DNA of 64,000 nt from Dicaeum eximium. Lineage: Eukaryota; Chordata; Aves; Passeriformes; Dicaeidae. This document shows, in pieces, positions 25,596 through 39,110 of the stretch. The notes beneath the pieces are model-generated. The model had not been told where the DNA came from. It saw only the letters and a list, made by a program, of their open reading frames with translations, and searched no databases. Location: assembly GCA_013396995.1 (NCBI GenBank), contig VWZP01008314.1, positions 161,408 to 225,407 of the forward strand. Direction: 5' to 3'. How positions within the stretch are numbered: the first letter of the stretch is position 1; each line of letters starts with the position of its first letter. A program made the translations under genes and the position numbers.

Positions 25596-28500
25596 TTGGC
25601 AGAGAAAATTATCATGCATTGAGTGAGGTGCAGCTGTTGTAGGAATTTTGGCATATATATCCTTTCTTAAACGTGTTTTCTAAATGGTTACATTTATTGT
25701 ATTATATATGAGTAGTATATAAATAAAAAATATGAATATAATTTTGAGTCCTTAATATAGTAAACTCTTTGTAACAATTGGTTATTTTTCAGTAAAACAG
25801 TTAATTCAGAAAAATTAGCATTTCGTTTGTCTTTAAAAATTTCCTGACCAGATAACACCATTGTTAATTGTGTCATTGTGTTGATTTTTTGAGATATGCA
25901 TAGTGACTCCAGAATATGTAATCTCTCGCAGGGACAGATTTTAGAAGGGTGGAAGAAGACCATTGTTAACTCATGGGTGTGTCAGACAGCCAGTTCAGTG
26001 CATCAGCCACCAAAGATGTCAGACCAAATAAAATCAGAGTGATTGTGGAAGCTGCAGACCACTTCAGGAATATGGTTTGAGAAATAGATGGTCATGGCGA
26101 TTGCTGGCTAGGGATAGGATAGTTTATAATTTGAAGTCAAAGAAATAATATGTGATAGAAAATAAAGTCCTTACACTGCTTCAAAACAGGGGGGAGGGAA
26201 GTTGCATTCTACTGCTACTCTTCTGTTTAGAAGAAATGTTTTGGATAAAATTTTGGATTCATGTGTATAGATGTGAGCTCTTTTGATGACAGGGGAATGA
26301 GTCATTCATGTGAACAGATGGAAAGAATGAAAGGGAAAAAAGGATCCTCTGTGAAGACATGGCATCAATTAAGTGCTGTGTGATGAACTGGAAATTTCTT
26401 GATTCTGGTGCAGTTATTAATATATTTTGGTTGATGAAGCTGCATCTTAATAAAATATCACTAAATTCTTAAAAGCCAGCATAATAGAAAGAGAGTATGG
26501 TCTCTGCTGTTTAACTAAGAAGTTGAATTAGACTCATAACTACAGGGCAAACTTGGGTAGAAACAGAAGCTACTCAGATTTCTCAAGTATTTATAGCTCT
26601 TTGATGACTTGGTGAACTACTTGTTGGTGACTGTTCTGTACAGCTTTGCTGCTGTAGGGCTTTGCTTCTCCTCAGAACTTTATTTTTTTTATTACAGAAG
26701 TATGTACTGAAAGGAGCAGTAGGTGTAGTACAATTGAACAGAAAGAGTCAGATACTACTTTGTGTTTGAGGAAAAAAAAAGGCTGCTTGAAGGCAGAGGT
26801 AGAAAGGGGTTCAGAAAACTAAAATTACTCCTATAAGTGCTCTTTTTTCAGTGAGATGAATGAAAATTAAGTGGCTTCAGAGATTATCCTTCCCCTCTGG
26901 CTCTCCCTCCTGCTTCTCTCTCAAGTACTCCAAGCTGAGATGCTGGCACAGCAGCTGTTGAAGCTTGACATATCAATAATAAAGCCATTTCTGCCCTGCA
27001 GTGGGGAAAAGGGTGCAGGAGAGACACACGAGCTGCTTTTTCACTTGGTGTGATGGTGAGGAGGGGTTAGGCAGCTGTAGCTGCTCCTTTTTCTCTTTGC
27101 TTCTCTTTGTGAATCAGGGAGTGTTGGTTGGTCTGAGTCACATTTGGTGCTGCATTGCAGTTAAGCTCACGAAACTGACTTTTGTCCACTCCTTTGGCCA
27201 GAAAATGGGTCCTTTTGTGGTTAACTTGTAATGTTTTTACATGTATCAATGTTCTTAGAACATGGTGTTATCTAAATTTCAAATCCAAAATTGCTCTAAA
27301 TTTCATTCAAGGTATGTGTCATCTAATACAATGTCACATAAGATAAAGTAAAAGATGCACTCTCACATCCCATTTCTTTCTATTTTTTTAGGCCAATTTA
27401 GTTCTTTAGGATGAAGCAGTCTCTTAGGTGTTTTGAGATGTGACTACAGTAACAAAATGAAGCAGCATAACTCTTTGAGTGGACTGTTTGCATTATTCCA
27501 GTGGCAACTGAACAGCTTATAAATAACCAGCTTACTGCTCGTTTGGTAGGTGGGATAGTGGGTTTGCTTTTAAACAAGCATGGTTCCAAGTCTACGCTGT
27601 CCCCAGACCCTATTTCACAGTTTAAGCTAGCATGCTGTCCTCTGCACTAGTTAGCTGCTGAACTGAAGCTGGCATGGACATGTGTTCCCCTGTGCCAGTG
27701 TGGCTTCAGGCAGGCAATAAACTGGTGAGGAAGACAGCTGAGAGCTGTGCGTTTTCGTACCAGAATTTGCTGTTAGCCCACAAAATGCTGCTCTAAATTA
27801 TTCTGTTGTAATATGATCCTCTTGGAACAATAAGAAAGTTCCCTTGGGTTGCTACAGGTCTTCCTAGATCCTGCAAGGAGCTGCCATCCCTCACCAAAGA
27901 ATGAGTCTGAGAAGCTCTGTGATGGAGCTTGTGTGTCTATAGGTACATACAGTATACAGACTGCTGTGGTGTGCAGTGGGCTTTTCTCACAGACTTGATA
28001 ACATGATCTTTAGCAAAGGGTTCATTTCACAGAACAAGCTTGCTCTGTGTACAGTCTTAGGTCTAAGAAGTATAGTAAAGAAGAGCTACCCATTATATAC
28101 AATACTAATGGCACACAGGAATTAAGTTAGACTGCAAGGGTGATTGGCAGATAGCAAGACTAAAAAGATCTTTTTCACCTGTTCTACTTAGAGCCTTTGT
28201 GCAGTTCCTGAGAAAATATTCAGTAAACCCACCAAGAGGTGGATCTGATAATCAAGTTTGATATTTGTGTAGGTTCTGTGGCTAATGTACTTTGTTTAAC
28301 ATAAACCATGACTTTACATAGTTGATCTTTATCAATCCATTCGAAGATTACTGCTGGAATTGCAACATATAAGAACAAAAGGGTGCTGTCATTCCAAGGT
28401 GAAGATGTAGATGTGATAGATTAAAAAAGTGATGATTGAGATTGTTGTGCAGTTTTGCTATATTAGCAAGTTTATAGACAGTTAAGTAGACTTTCATAAA

Positions 28501-29004
28501 TAACTATATCATCAACAACATCCCATGCTTTCCTTCTTTTGTGCCTTTCCACTGAATGGTCCAGCCTATATTTGATCCTCTATGCTGATAAATATATAAC
28601 CATTTTGGGGTGATGGATATCTTTTCATGTTGCTGGTATATATACAAGCTCATCCACTCCTTTTAGGAGGTGTTTAACACACAGCTTGTTAAGCCAATGA
28701 ACCGAGTATTGTGTCACAGGAACACGTGACCAGTAATGCCAGAAAAATGTATTGGACCTCAGTACTAAAACCATGTTTATGCATGCCAAAAAAGCATTTG
28801 GAATAAAAATATGTAGAGCTAAAGGCTTCATTCAGAAACTCCTGGAAGACAGAGAGACCATTTTGCCTTCAGTGCATATCACTAGATATGCATAGAAGGT
28901 GTAGATTTGGCAGTCATTGGTATCCTTGACTAGTTAAGAGACCACGCTAGGGACTTTTCTACATATGAAGATACGGGATAATACTTGGAGTGGCTTGGGT
29001 GGCC
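25596..29004. other. Unassigned non-coding DNA
   Basis: No gene or repeat family is recognised over about 3.4 kb. A mildly GC-richer stretch with overlapping short frames lies near 26880-27230. None of the frames contains a recognisable domain. Confidence 0.5.
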
Positions 29005-29125
29005 TGGTACAATATCTCCCTTTTATCAGTCATCTGGGACTTTGCCTGGCTGCCATCAAATATCATGGAGAGTGTCTTGGCCACTACCCTCAGCCAATTC
29101 CCTCAGGACTGTGGGATGCATCTCA
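29005..29125 (-). mobile_element. CR1 LINE reverse-transcriptase fragment, block A, minus strand
   Basis: On the minus strand this matches the early reverse-transcriptase region of CR1 ORF2. Plus-strand landmarks are the block around 29050-29080 (gccatcaaatatcatggag) and 29096-29125 (aattccctcaggactgtggg, atgcatctcatcagg). It stops abruptly near 29125, and a different part of ORF2 follows (block B). A 139-codon plus-strand frame across both blocks is antisense to the element and is not a gene. Confidence 0.85.
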
Positions 29126-29164
29126 TCAGGTGTTATGCACACCTATGTGCATCTATGATCATCT

Positions 29165-29345
29165 TTCTGGGCTGCAAGCAGGCATTGCTAGCTCATGTCC
29201 AATTCTTCAGCCTCTAATGTCTCCATGCAGGGCTGTTCTCAGTATGATCACCCTGCAGTCTGTATTGAAACTGGGGATTGACCTGGCTAAGGTGCAGGAT
29301 CTTGCAATTGTTCTTGTTGAACATCTTGAGGTCTGCAGGGTGAAG
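29165..29345 (-). mobile_element. CR1 LINE ORF2 fragment, block B, minus strand
   Basis: On the minus strand this corresponds to a part of CR1 ORF2 downstream of the reverse-transcriptase core. Plus-strand landmarks are gggctgcaagcaggcattgc (29169-29188), tagctcatgtccaattcttc (29189-29208) and ggtgcaggatcttgcaattg (29291-29310). For a minus-strand element this downstream block should lie at lower coordinates than block A, yet it lies at higher ones. The two blocks are therefore either two insertions or a rearranged copy. Confidence 0.85.
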
Positions 29346-32300
29346 ATCCATCTGGGACTGTGGGATACTTTATGCTCAATATGAATTTTCTACTTTTTTT
29401 TTGTTGACAAATGAAATTTATTTACTCGCTAATATGACTGTGGATTCTTTAGTAATGTAGAATGCAACTGAGTGTATAATTTTCTGTAAACAGTGAATAA
29501 AGATGGGATACAAATTTTGCACTGGCTCTGAGGCAAAAACACTGAAACAATTGGTAGTGTTGTTTGAACTTAGAGATTAAATGTGTTAGTTTGGAAAAAC
29601 TATGGAAGAAGAGGTAATAATTACATGCCTAGGAAATGCATGTTGATGTTCAAAAAATATTGTTATTTCCCCAGGAACTCATGAAAAAGTCAATGGTCGA
29701 CCGGTGTGGAGCCCAAAAAAATCCCTGCCAAAATGCACTGTTGCCTTTTAGGTAGTTGTAGCTCAAGATAAGGCCAAGACATGGAAGAGCCCTTTCCAGA
29801 ATAGTTGCTGTTATTCCATAACAACCAGCTGTAGCACAGGAAGAGGGCAGGGATAGTAAATATTGCCAAGTACTATATGGTCTGGAAATTGTGGTATCTA
29901 TGATGGTCTGGTAAACTCACTTTGCACTGAAACTTCTTAAACATGTGGTAACACCCAAACCAATGCCACTGGGCAAACCTAATCTTGTCCTGATGGTTGA
30001 AGGATTTTAAGGATGCCCACAGAAAATCTGTGAAGGGATACAGGATGTGTGACCCTTTCAGCTCATAACCAAGGTCTACCTGCCTTCCTCCTCCAGGTCA
30101 ATTTTAGGCACCTGGGGAGAAAGCTTGTGATTAGAAATTGTAACTGTAAATTTATATTACACTGCAATATTAGGCTACTACATTTTGGGACAGCAATGAT
30201 GCTCATTTGATATCCTTTCAAAGACTGTATCTCTAGCATGATCTCACTCTAATATGACTTTAATTGTAATTCTCATCTCATTCTTGACAAATAATATCTT
30301 CACTATAAAAATACAGCTTCTATGGCAATAAACAGTCTTTTGATAATAGAACTGTAGAAGGTACACAGAGACCTTGTTGCAGTAATTTTTGTTCCGATCT
30401 CTTTGTTTTTTCCTGTAACTTTTAATTAATCTTGTTATTACCTCTTTTGACCTGTGTACTTTATAACCGCTTTGGGGGTGGGCAGAAAAGTCATGCATCA
30501 AAGATGGCTTGGCAGTAAAAAGATGGCTTTTATAAAGTGGTAATTGGGAATCAATGTGCTTTAAGCTGTGGGCAGAAAATGTAATAAACAATCTAGTCTA
30601 GAGGGACAAAGGATTATTTGTTAATAGTATAAAAAGGTCACTGCTACAGTAATTAAATTAAACCTGCAAGGCATTCCAAGCCATACTTCTGAATTGTAAT
30701 ACACCAGAAAGAAAGAAATAAGCTGCTTGACAACTATTTTCTGTTGAATCTACCATGGGTCACGTCCCAAATAAATGAACATGCTTAAATAGCTTTCTGC
30801 TTTTACACTTGATTTTAAACCTGCAATAATTGATATTATATTATATTATACAATGCTGTAAAGGCCCAAGAGCTCAGAAGTGAAGAGTATGTGGCCCTGC
30901 AGAGACCCAGGTTCAGGACAGCCCATATTTCTGTAGCACACACTGCATCTACCTGCATCTATGAAGTGTTGCAGCAGCTATGCCTGTGAAGTATTGCACC
31001 AGAAGCTTGGTCTTGTGCACAAAAAGGCGAGGATCATCCTTTTGGTTGAACCCGTGAGTGCCAACAGTTGCACCCAGGAGATTTTCAGGGTTGTTTCTGT
31101 TGCAATTAAACTCTGTGTGTTGTGATGTCAAAACCAGAAAATTCAATATTAAAGACTACTTAAGCACTTGAAACTACTCTGTTCCTCAGATTTTGTGTTA
31201 ACTACTGATCTACGTGTAACTGAATGAACTGCTGCATTGAAAGTTATAAGTGCCTGATTTTTTCTTTCTTTGTCCGTTTAATGTAAAGTTTCAGATTCCT
31301 GTGGTTTATCTGTAGCAACATTTAACTGTAGATCTTCTGGTTTTTTGAATCTTAAATGAGTACCTCAGGAAACAGTTCTAATTAACCTTGCGATACGGAC
31401 TGTGTGAGAACACTAATTTACTTTTAATTAGTAACACTTTCTTAGTTAACTTCATTACCGTGGACAACCACTTTGTAGTAATGAAGGCTCTATCCCGAAA
31501 AATAAAACGGGGATGCATTTTTCGGTCAGCTGGCCCCAAAAGATGGAAGATTACTGAGTCATGGAATTTTCTTCTGATGACAGTAGGACAACTCAGTTCT
31601 TGGCTATATCACGGCTATATGATGGCTATGGCTCCATGTTCTCCATGTTTCTGAGAACTTCCCTGGTCCAACACCTGTAAAGTAACACCAGTTGCTGGTT
31701 TTTGTTCCCCTAGCACACCTGGATTTGTTAGTAGGGGGAATAGTCTGAGACTAAGTCTTATTTAGGCTTGGTGAGTTTTCTGAGACTTGGTTGTGAAAGG
31801 TCCTCTCAAGTTCCACTCTCAACAGCTATCATCTCAAATTATTTGGTTTGGTTTTGTTTATGAACAATAGCAGTAAAAAATATAACACTTCTTATTGAGG
31901 AACAGTGGATAGAGGACAGTGTGAGGAAAAAGGGCTACATGAAAAGCAGGTAGTTCAGCTATCAAACCTGAGCTCTAATTTATTTAATTTGTTTAAATTC
32001 CATCAAGCAAATGAGATCTCAATTGTTTGCTTATCATCTGTGAATTTTGCAGTATGTTTTTGCACACTATCAATAAGTTTCCAGGGCCTTGATTTTAAAG
32101 GGGGATGCTAACATCAAAATGACTGGCCATTATAATGAATGAAGTGTTGGGAGTTTTGGAATAAATAACCAGTCTGCTCAGCATGAGCTGTCTGTAACCA
32201 AGGAATAAAGAAATCCTGAGGATATTGTATATGAGCTGTTTATAAGACTAACAGTCAGGGACAGATTCATAATTGTGGAGAAATCTCTTAGGAAACAGAT

Positions 32301-33199
32301 AATGGACTTTGAATTTTTGAAAGCAGACAAGTCTTCTGACTGTTGGGTAAGTTTTTTTTTTTTGTTGTTGTTGTTTTGGTGGGGTTTTTTGTTTGTTTGT
32401 TTGTTTGTTTTCCCTATTTCTCTGTGTTTATTTGATATGCCTCTTATGATAAAGCCTCAACATATTTCACTGATAAAAGACCTGTCTATATTCAAATCCA
32501 TAGACTTCTGAGGAACAGGATTGAAGTGTAAGGAGAATAATAACTGAAAATACATTAAAGTCTTTTCTCCTGTAAGTTAAATAGGGTTTAAGTCCATGAG
32601 CACAAAGAGAAATGTGTAAGTTCAGAATGTCAGAAATGTTCCACTTTGAAGTTTTTCCTTTTTTCTTGGTTAATAATAGTACATGAGCTCTTGAATGTCA
32701 AAGCACCGTGTAAATATTGTAATCAAATGGGTTCAGTGCCTAGTTCAACTTCTGTAAATTTCCTTGTCAGTGGAAAACCATGAAAATTATGGGATTGCAT
32801 GTTGTCCCCTGTTCATAACACTGTGTGAGAACAGTAGGCATGACAGAATTGTGTGATGCCAGAATAATATTTCTGACTCAGTACATAGCATGGTTAAAAG
32901 CAGCAGAAGACCAGAAGATAATTAGGGTGGTGAATCTTACACACACAGCAGTTAGAGATGCTAAAATTGAAGAGGCAAAGAAATCTGTCCAGTTTAAAGT
33001 GTGAAGTACCTGACCTATAAATTACAATAGATTAGTTTGCTTGGACAGTGTTTTGGGAGATTGTGAAAAAGAGGTTTCAGAACGATGCCATATTTACAAT
33101 ACACGTTTGGAATGCCATAAGTAGGCTGAGGTGGGAGGTATTAACAATCACCCAGAAGTGTGTGACCTTAGGTGTGCAGCAGCACGTGCTTTTGTGGGA
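29346..33199. other. Unassigned non-coding DNA
   Basis: No gene or transposon is recognised. About 29690-30110 is slightly GC-richer text with no frame over 60 codons. Minus-strand frames at 30244-30591 (115 codons) and 30949-31146 (65 codons) have no domain I can name. A T/GTTT simple repeat lies at 32351-32411. Confidence 0.5.
32351..32411 (+). repeat. T-run, (GTT)n and (GTTT)n simple repeats
   Basis: A run of T is followed by about four GTT units, a short G/T interval and about five GTTT units. It is a compound microsatellite with no transposon body visible beside it. Confidence 0.9.
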
Positions 33200-33695
33200 A
33201 CATGTTGTGTATGAGCTGGCAGTGTGTGCTGGCAGCCTGGAAATCCATTTATACCCTGGTCTGAAAAAGAAACGAAGTGTGGCCAGCAGGTTGAGGGAAG
33301 TGGTTCTACCCCTCTGCTCTGCTCTTGTGAGATCCCACCTGGAGTGCTGCATCCAGCTTTGGTGCCTCTAGAACAAGAGAAACAGGGACCTGCTGAAGTA
33401 GGCCCAGAGGAGGGACAAGAAAATCATTAGTGATAGAACCAACTGTTAGGGCAGGCTTAGAGATTTGGGGTTTTTAATGCCCAGAGAATAGAAGGCTCCA
33501 GAGACACCTTTTTACAGACTTATATGGAAGTCTGTAAAAGTGGATTTATAAGAGAGAGAGAGACTTTTTGTCAATGCCTGCAGTGACAAACAAGAGGCAA
33601 TGACTTTAAATCAAAAGAGAATAGGTTTAGGTTGGACACAGGGAACATATTTTTTACACTGTGAGATTGCCCAGGTGTTATATCCAGGGATAAGG
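33200..33695 (+). mobile_element. CR1 LINE fragment, end of ORF2 and 3' UTR, plus strand
   Basis: The plus strand reads as the last part of CR1 ORF2 followed by 3' UTR. Landmarks are agctggcagtgtgtgctggc (33214-33233), gtggccagcaggttgaggga (33279-33298), a stretch encoding the Cys-Ser-Ala-Leu-Val-Arg-Ser-His-Leu-Glu segment near 33317-33346, agaaggctccagagacacc near 33488 and agattgcccaggt near 33664. The frame is lost through stops and small deletions. The copy is truncated at its 5' end and also lacks the terminal ~150 bp with the tail. A 107-codon frame (33048-33371) is partly this ORF2 remnant. Confidence 0.9.
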
Positions 33696-36600
33696 ATATC
33701 GAATGTACAAAAATATTTGATAATCTGGATTCTGCTTTGCTTTGGCAACAATGACAAGCACAGGCAATGTGATTGTGGTTAGGAAGACTTCACTACAGGC
33801 ACTTCATGGTTACACCAGTCTCTGACATGTAATCATTAGAAGAAATCAGCAAGTTAAACTCATAAGAAATTAATTCTTGAGTGAATTGTTTTCTCCAAGT
33901 ATTGTACCAAGACGATGAATAATGTGATGCATCTATTGAAACTTGATTTTTCATAGTAAGAAATGGAAAGATTATTGCAAATATTGCTAGAAATCAACAT
34001 GCAAACTATTGAACATATGCAATTGATTTCCAGCTTTAATAGATTTCATTCCTATTTTAGATCTTGTTTTTTAGATTTGCTTTTTAAAACTTACCAGCTC
34101 ATTACTAGTTAAGAGACATGAGCATTGTCTTGAAAAATCAGCTGTTATATCATTACTGTTTTTTTCTTTTCTGTATGAAAATATCTCCTAGGGAGCATAG
34201 TGAAGTTAAGTGAAAATGTTTTTTAAGCCTTTTTCAGGATTTTTTTTTTTTTGAGCTTTGGTTGTAGACTAGTGACTGTTTCTAAAAGGTTTTGCTAGGG
34301 AGCAGAAGCTGCTTCCTTTGTCAGCTCCCCAATAAATAGTGTTTTTCTCTTGTCTCTGAATGCATGCCTGCAGGCACTCATTCCCTGTTTTTTTTTTTTT
34401 TTTGCCTTCATTTTCTCATCCTATCACAACTCTATAGAGGTAGATGATGTGCCATAAATGAAAAGCTTTCTTGTCTTGTGGCTGTGATGAAGTTGAAAGC
34501 GTGTATTATGCTGCATCCAAAGTTAGCCTGACTCCATGCTGATGGATTCTTATGTGGTGACACTGTACCAGAAGCCACATGCATGTACAGTTTGTTTAAT
34601 ATTCAAATTTACTTAACTCAAATGTGTTCTAAAAAAAAAAAAACCAAAACCAAAAAATCAAACGTTGTTTTTTTTTTTCTTATCCCTGACTTAAAGTGGC
34701 AACATGTATCTTATGGTAAATTAAAACAATGTCCTGTCTGCATGGTAGGTAAGGAAGAATTTACAGTGGCCGAGTAGCAGCAATCCCTAAATGTGAAGAG
34801 AATGCTGGAGCAAACTCTGCCTTTTTTTTGGCTTTATTTGTGTGTTTTGTAGAGTTTGTTTTGCATATTTTGAGGATGTCCTTCTACTGATTGTTAATGA
34901 TTGTTGTGACTTTCTTTTGTCCTTTAAGGCACTCACTAGGAAGTTTTGCTTCCACCCCAAATTCCTACTTCCATGAGACCCTACTTCCTTAACAGAGTCT
35001 TGAAATGTGCAGATGGCCCTTGAAATTTCCCAAGCACATTTGTCTTTGTTGACGTACATCATGTACTGTTATCTATTGCCCCAAATTTCTGTTCCTGTTT
35101 AATTATGTGAGTTATTCTAGACACTGACTTGTTTAAAATAGGCCTAGGGTTTGCCATTACAAAGTAGCACTTCTCTCTTAAATAAGAAGAGGGTTTTTCT
35201 AGTATTGACCCACAAAAATGCAACACATCTACATGCCTGGCATAGGTTTTTATGTCTGGAGAACCAGGAAACAGCAGGCATACACCCCAGACAATCCTAA
35301 ACAATAAATATACTGTTACTCATGCTGGGGGAGAACTTCTGATCCTTGACTTCGATTTCACATTTAAATCTTCAGGTGTGAGACACAGTGAAGATCAAGA
35401 GAATTGCAAACAACAATGAACTAGGAAAAAACCCAACAAAACCAGAAAGAAACTTCCACTAGAATACAACTTGTGAGAGTTAAGGTACCATCCTTAGAGA
35501 ACTGGAAAGATGCCTGAAGCAAGGAAACTGTAAATATTTTCACTTTGGCTTATCAATGTATGTATAGAGAGTCTGAAAATTTTAATTCAGAGGAAAATTC
35601 AAGCTCTTGAGATCAAATAATATCTATTTTTTTTCCTGTTATTCAGCTGTTACTACTCTTTAACCTTAATTTTTTTTTAATGGAATGAGAATACTACAGC
35701 CCTCCTTAGAGGACTTGAAGTCAGATTCAACTCTGATTTAAGTGTGGATTTTGTGTATTCAGTAGTAAAAATTGTTTATTATCGAAACAAATATCTAGGA
35801 CAACATTTTTCAAATTACTGAGGTTAGCATAAAGCAAAACAAATTGCTTCAAGGGGCTTTGAAATCATAGATAAATTCAGAGTGTCTCTTGATTTTGTGA
35901 AGCTCCATATTGTTCAATGGTATCATTACTGACTGACTGGTATTCTGAACTTTTATCTTTACAAGATGTTCTCAGATAAAACAGAATTCAAGGTTGTCTG
36001 TAATCACTAGGCAAAGAGATCAGACGAGTATAGAATATTAATTTGACCAAAGAGTTAAGCCAAATGCTTTTTTCAATTTTCTCGATGGTGAGGCTTCTTG
36101 GGCACACATTTGTAGTGATGTGTGATGCCAGGTTTGTGTTTTGTACTATATCACTCAACTGAATTGCATCACATCAAAAGCTACAAAAATGGCAGCAAAG
36201 GCTTACCTCAAGAAAATAGGGAGTATCAAACATACCAAACCAGAGAGATAAATTTATAATACCTATTTGACTGAGGAGCTAAAGCAAACCCATGTTCAGA
36301 GGTCTCTCTGGTCCTCTGTTTAATTTTGTTTTAGTTCCTGACTAAATTTACAATCCATTCTTACCCAATTCCACTGTTACCACTTGAGTTTGCTGCTTGA
36401 TAGTGAAAGGCACTTACAAGATATGCCACCTTTCACCTTTTCTGTTTCTGGATGCTGCAAATTAAAAAACTGAATGCTGAGGGCAGTAACATAGAGTCAA
36501 CTTAAATTTTGAAGTTATGGCAGTCACTCTTCCTTTTAAAAAAAAATTTCAAATTACTGATGCAATTATTCTCAAACTGATCTGACTTTTGAAATTCCTC

Positions 36601-38579
36601 TCTACAGTTTGACAAGACACTATGACAGCTGGTTTAGTGAAGGGATAATTATTTTATAGAGTTGTAATATGAATTACATGTTCAATCTTTTCTGAGAAGA
36701 CAACGTGACAGATAGATATAATAGAAGAACCACTAATATGCAGTTATTTAAGTAGTGGCAAATGTGTAACAGCTTTGAAGCAATTTTTCTAGGCTGTTCA
36801 GAGAGTGTGAAATTTGCTGTTAAATGCATCAACATACTGCAGTTAAGTTATCTATGTAAGTGTCTACCATTTATCAAAGAAAATTCCACAAAGATCACCC
36901 GTGGTGATTGTTTCTAGACTGAAAGTCTCACTTTTATTTAACATTAACATGAAACTTCTTGCTATTTTATTACTGTATTATAAGATGAACAATTTACTCT
37001 AACATCCTAAGACTTAAAAACTAAATATACACTTGATGTAGATATGACAGATTAAATTTCATCAGGTCAGAGCTGAACTTTGACAAGAGTAAGTCTATTT
37101 GCATCCTGGATGAAAACATGAAAGCTTTAAAATGAAATCAAGTATTTCTAAAAATTATTTGAATGCCTGGCCATGTGCAATTTTAAAATTTACATCCAAG
37201 CAAAAAGCTGAATTTGATGGTAAACATTATTGATAATGCAGGCTTCTTCAAAACATATTTGCTCTGATGTGTGAGGCCAGATAGCTGTCTTGTATAATAT
37301 ACCATAACACCTAGTAGAGTTGCATCACATAAAATCCAAAAACAAAGCTTCACCTCAAGAAAACAGGAGGTTATCCAGCATTTCAGGTAGACAGCTTTCT
37401 GTACAGGGTTCACCTAAAATAACTTCTCTTGAAATTGGCTAACAACCCCTTTAGTTTATAGCATCTGAGACTAAGTAGTTTCTTCCCCACCATGTTCTTT
37501 AGCTGATTCAATTTGCTTGCACAGAGCACTGATTCCTGGCAAGTAAACTCATTTACCAGCAGATATTGAGACAGAAATGCATGGACTCAGTTTTTCAGCT
37601 ACCATTCTTTTTGTGCATGCAGCAGCACTCCAGCAGGAATCACCTCAAATTTATGCTGCATCATGACATTGCAATATCCTCCACAAGCAGATGTGGTGAG
37701 CAATGGTGGGGAATGAACAGTGAAGTAGTCTGGAAGTCTGGACTTCTGTCAGTGCCTCATCTTTTACTGAACCATTCTTACTTTCACTTCAAATGCTGGC
37801 AAAATATATGGCCTGTGAAAGGCATTTCATTCATGATACATAGGGGAAAAGGGATTTTTCTAAAATTCCATTATCTGGAGGGTTCATGGGGTGCATTTAC
37901 CTAAGCTAGCCCTTCACTGCTGGAAATGAAGCCTGCTCTTGGCCAAAGCATCCACACCTTATAAAGATCTCAAAAGTACTGTGGATGGCGAGATAGTAAA
38001 GAAAAACTAGCTCTTTCCTTAGAGGAGTTACACAAAACAGCTGGCATGAAAACTCTTCAGCATTTTGGAGAGCTCTCAATTTCTTTACCTCTCTTTTCCA
38101 TTTATCCATCTTCCTAAAACATTCTGCATTTAATAGTCACACTGACATGAACACACAAGACAGATTGAATCCTGGGGCAGATACAGTTTTCATGCAGACA
38201 GCTTCATTCAAAACTGGAAATATTTAGATGAAATTCTTTCACCCTTCACTGTTGCAAGTGCAACACATTGGCCAGTCCTCTCTTTTTTCCAACATAAAAC
38301 TAGCAGAGGAGTTAGCTTCTCAGTGAGGATTAAATTATAGACTACTACTACTCTATCAGTACTGACAGAAATTTTCAAATAAATATTGAGTGTAAGTGAT
38401 TCTGTGTTAGAATTTAAGTTTACCTTTGTACAAATGGAGGAATAGTTCTCTTTCAAGTCATACTACAGGCCTGCTAACTTAACTTGATCATCAACTAAAA
38501 AATCCCATAGCCATATTAAACTTTGATTGTGCCTGAAAATCAAAGTTTATAAATATTGGAATATACTCTATTTAATATA
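33696..38579. other. Unassigned non-coding DNA
   Basis: No gene or repeat family is recognised. T runs occur at about 34241-34252 and 34389-34403, with an A-rich tract at 34632-34663. The 112-codon frame at 37566-37904 has no recognised domain. A perfect 12-bp hairpin lies at 38517-38549. Confidence 0.5.
38517..38549. repeat. Perfect 12-bp inverted repeat with 9-nt loop
   Basis: taaactttgatt (38517-38528) and aatcaaagttta (38538-38549) are exact reverse complements around gtgcctgaa. Each arm contains a CTTTGAT-type core, the shape of a TCF/LEF site, facing the other. It lies just upstream of the possible conserved element at 38580. Confidence 0.8.
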
Positions 38580-39110
38580 TCCATTAAATTTGGTCTCTGG
38601 TTGGGCAAGGGAAATGTAATTAAAGTGCAAGTGGCAGATTTCATTATTTATGGTTTGGGATTTTTTTTAAAGCACCCTCTCAGAGCCCTTCTCGCATTTA
38701 ATAAGGACATTAATTGATAAACTGCCACAAAGTCTTAGGAATAGTTAACAATTTTGCAAGCTGGAACCAACATCCTCAAGTTAACTGGGCCAGTACAGAC
38801 TGCACAACTCTGAGAAATAATGGATTTTCTCTCTAAAATATTGCTTAATAACTGAGCAGCTGCCAACAACCTCTGTAGCACTTTTGGCTTCATTAATTTA
38901 TGAAGTGAAACTTCAGACTATGGGCATTCAAAGGAGGGAGCAGAATTTAGTGCTGGGGTGTCAAAAGTTTAAAAGGTCGTGTCGCAAAGGTCTTTGATGC
39001 AGCGTAAGCTTTAAAAAATATATTGTTGCCTCTAGAATGAATATCCAACAATGTCATTCAGGGTGATTTTGAACGAAATGTGGCAGATGAATGCCCCCAC
39101 TAGTATATAT
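38580..39110. promoter_or_regulatory. Candidate conserved non-coding element (low confidence)
   Basis: This stretch has no transposon or simple-repeat signature. It contains repeated TAAT/ATTA cores (gacattaattgataaac near 38707, cattaatttatgaag near 38892), gaactcca-free AT-rich spacers, and a rare local CpG pair in ggtcgtgtcgcaaagg near 38976. It resembles vertebrate enhancer sequence and has no frame of note. The call rests on texture only; conservation with other birds or mammals is untested. Confidence 0.25.

Noticed and set aside
28965..29384. 139-codon plus-strand frame
   Set aside because: It is antisense to two CR1 fragments, so it is a shadow of transposon sequence.
37566..37904. 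112-codon plus-strand frame as a gene
   Set aside because: No recognisable domain, no start context or splice evidence, and length within chance expectation for a 64-kb window.
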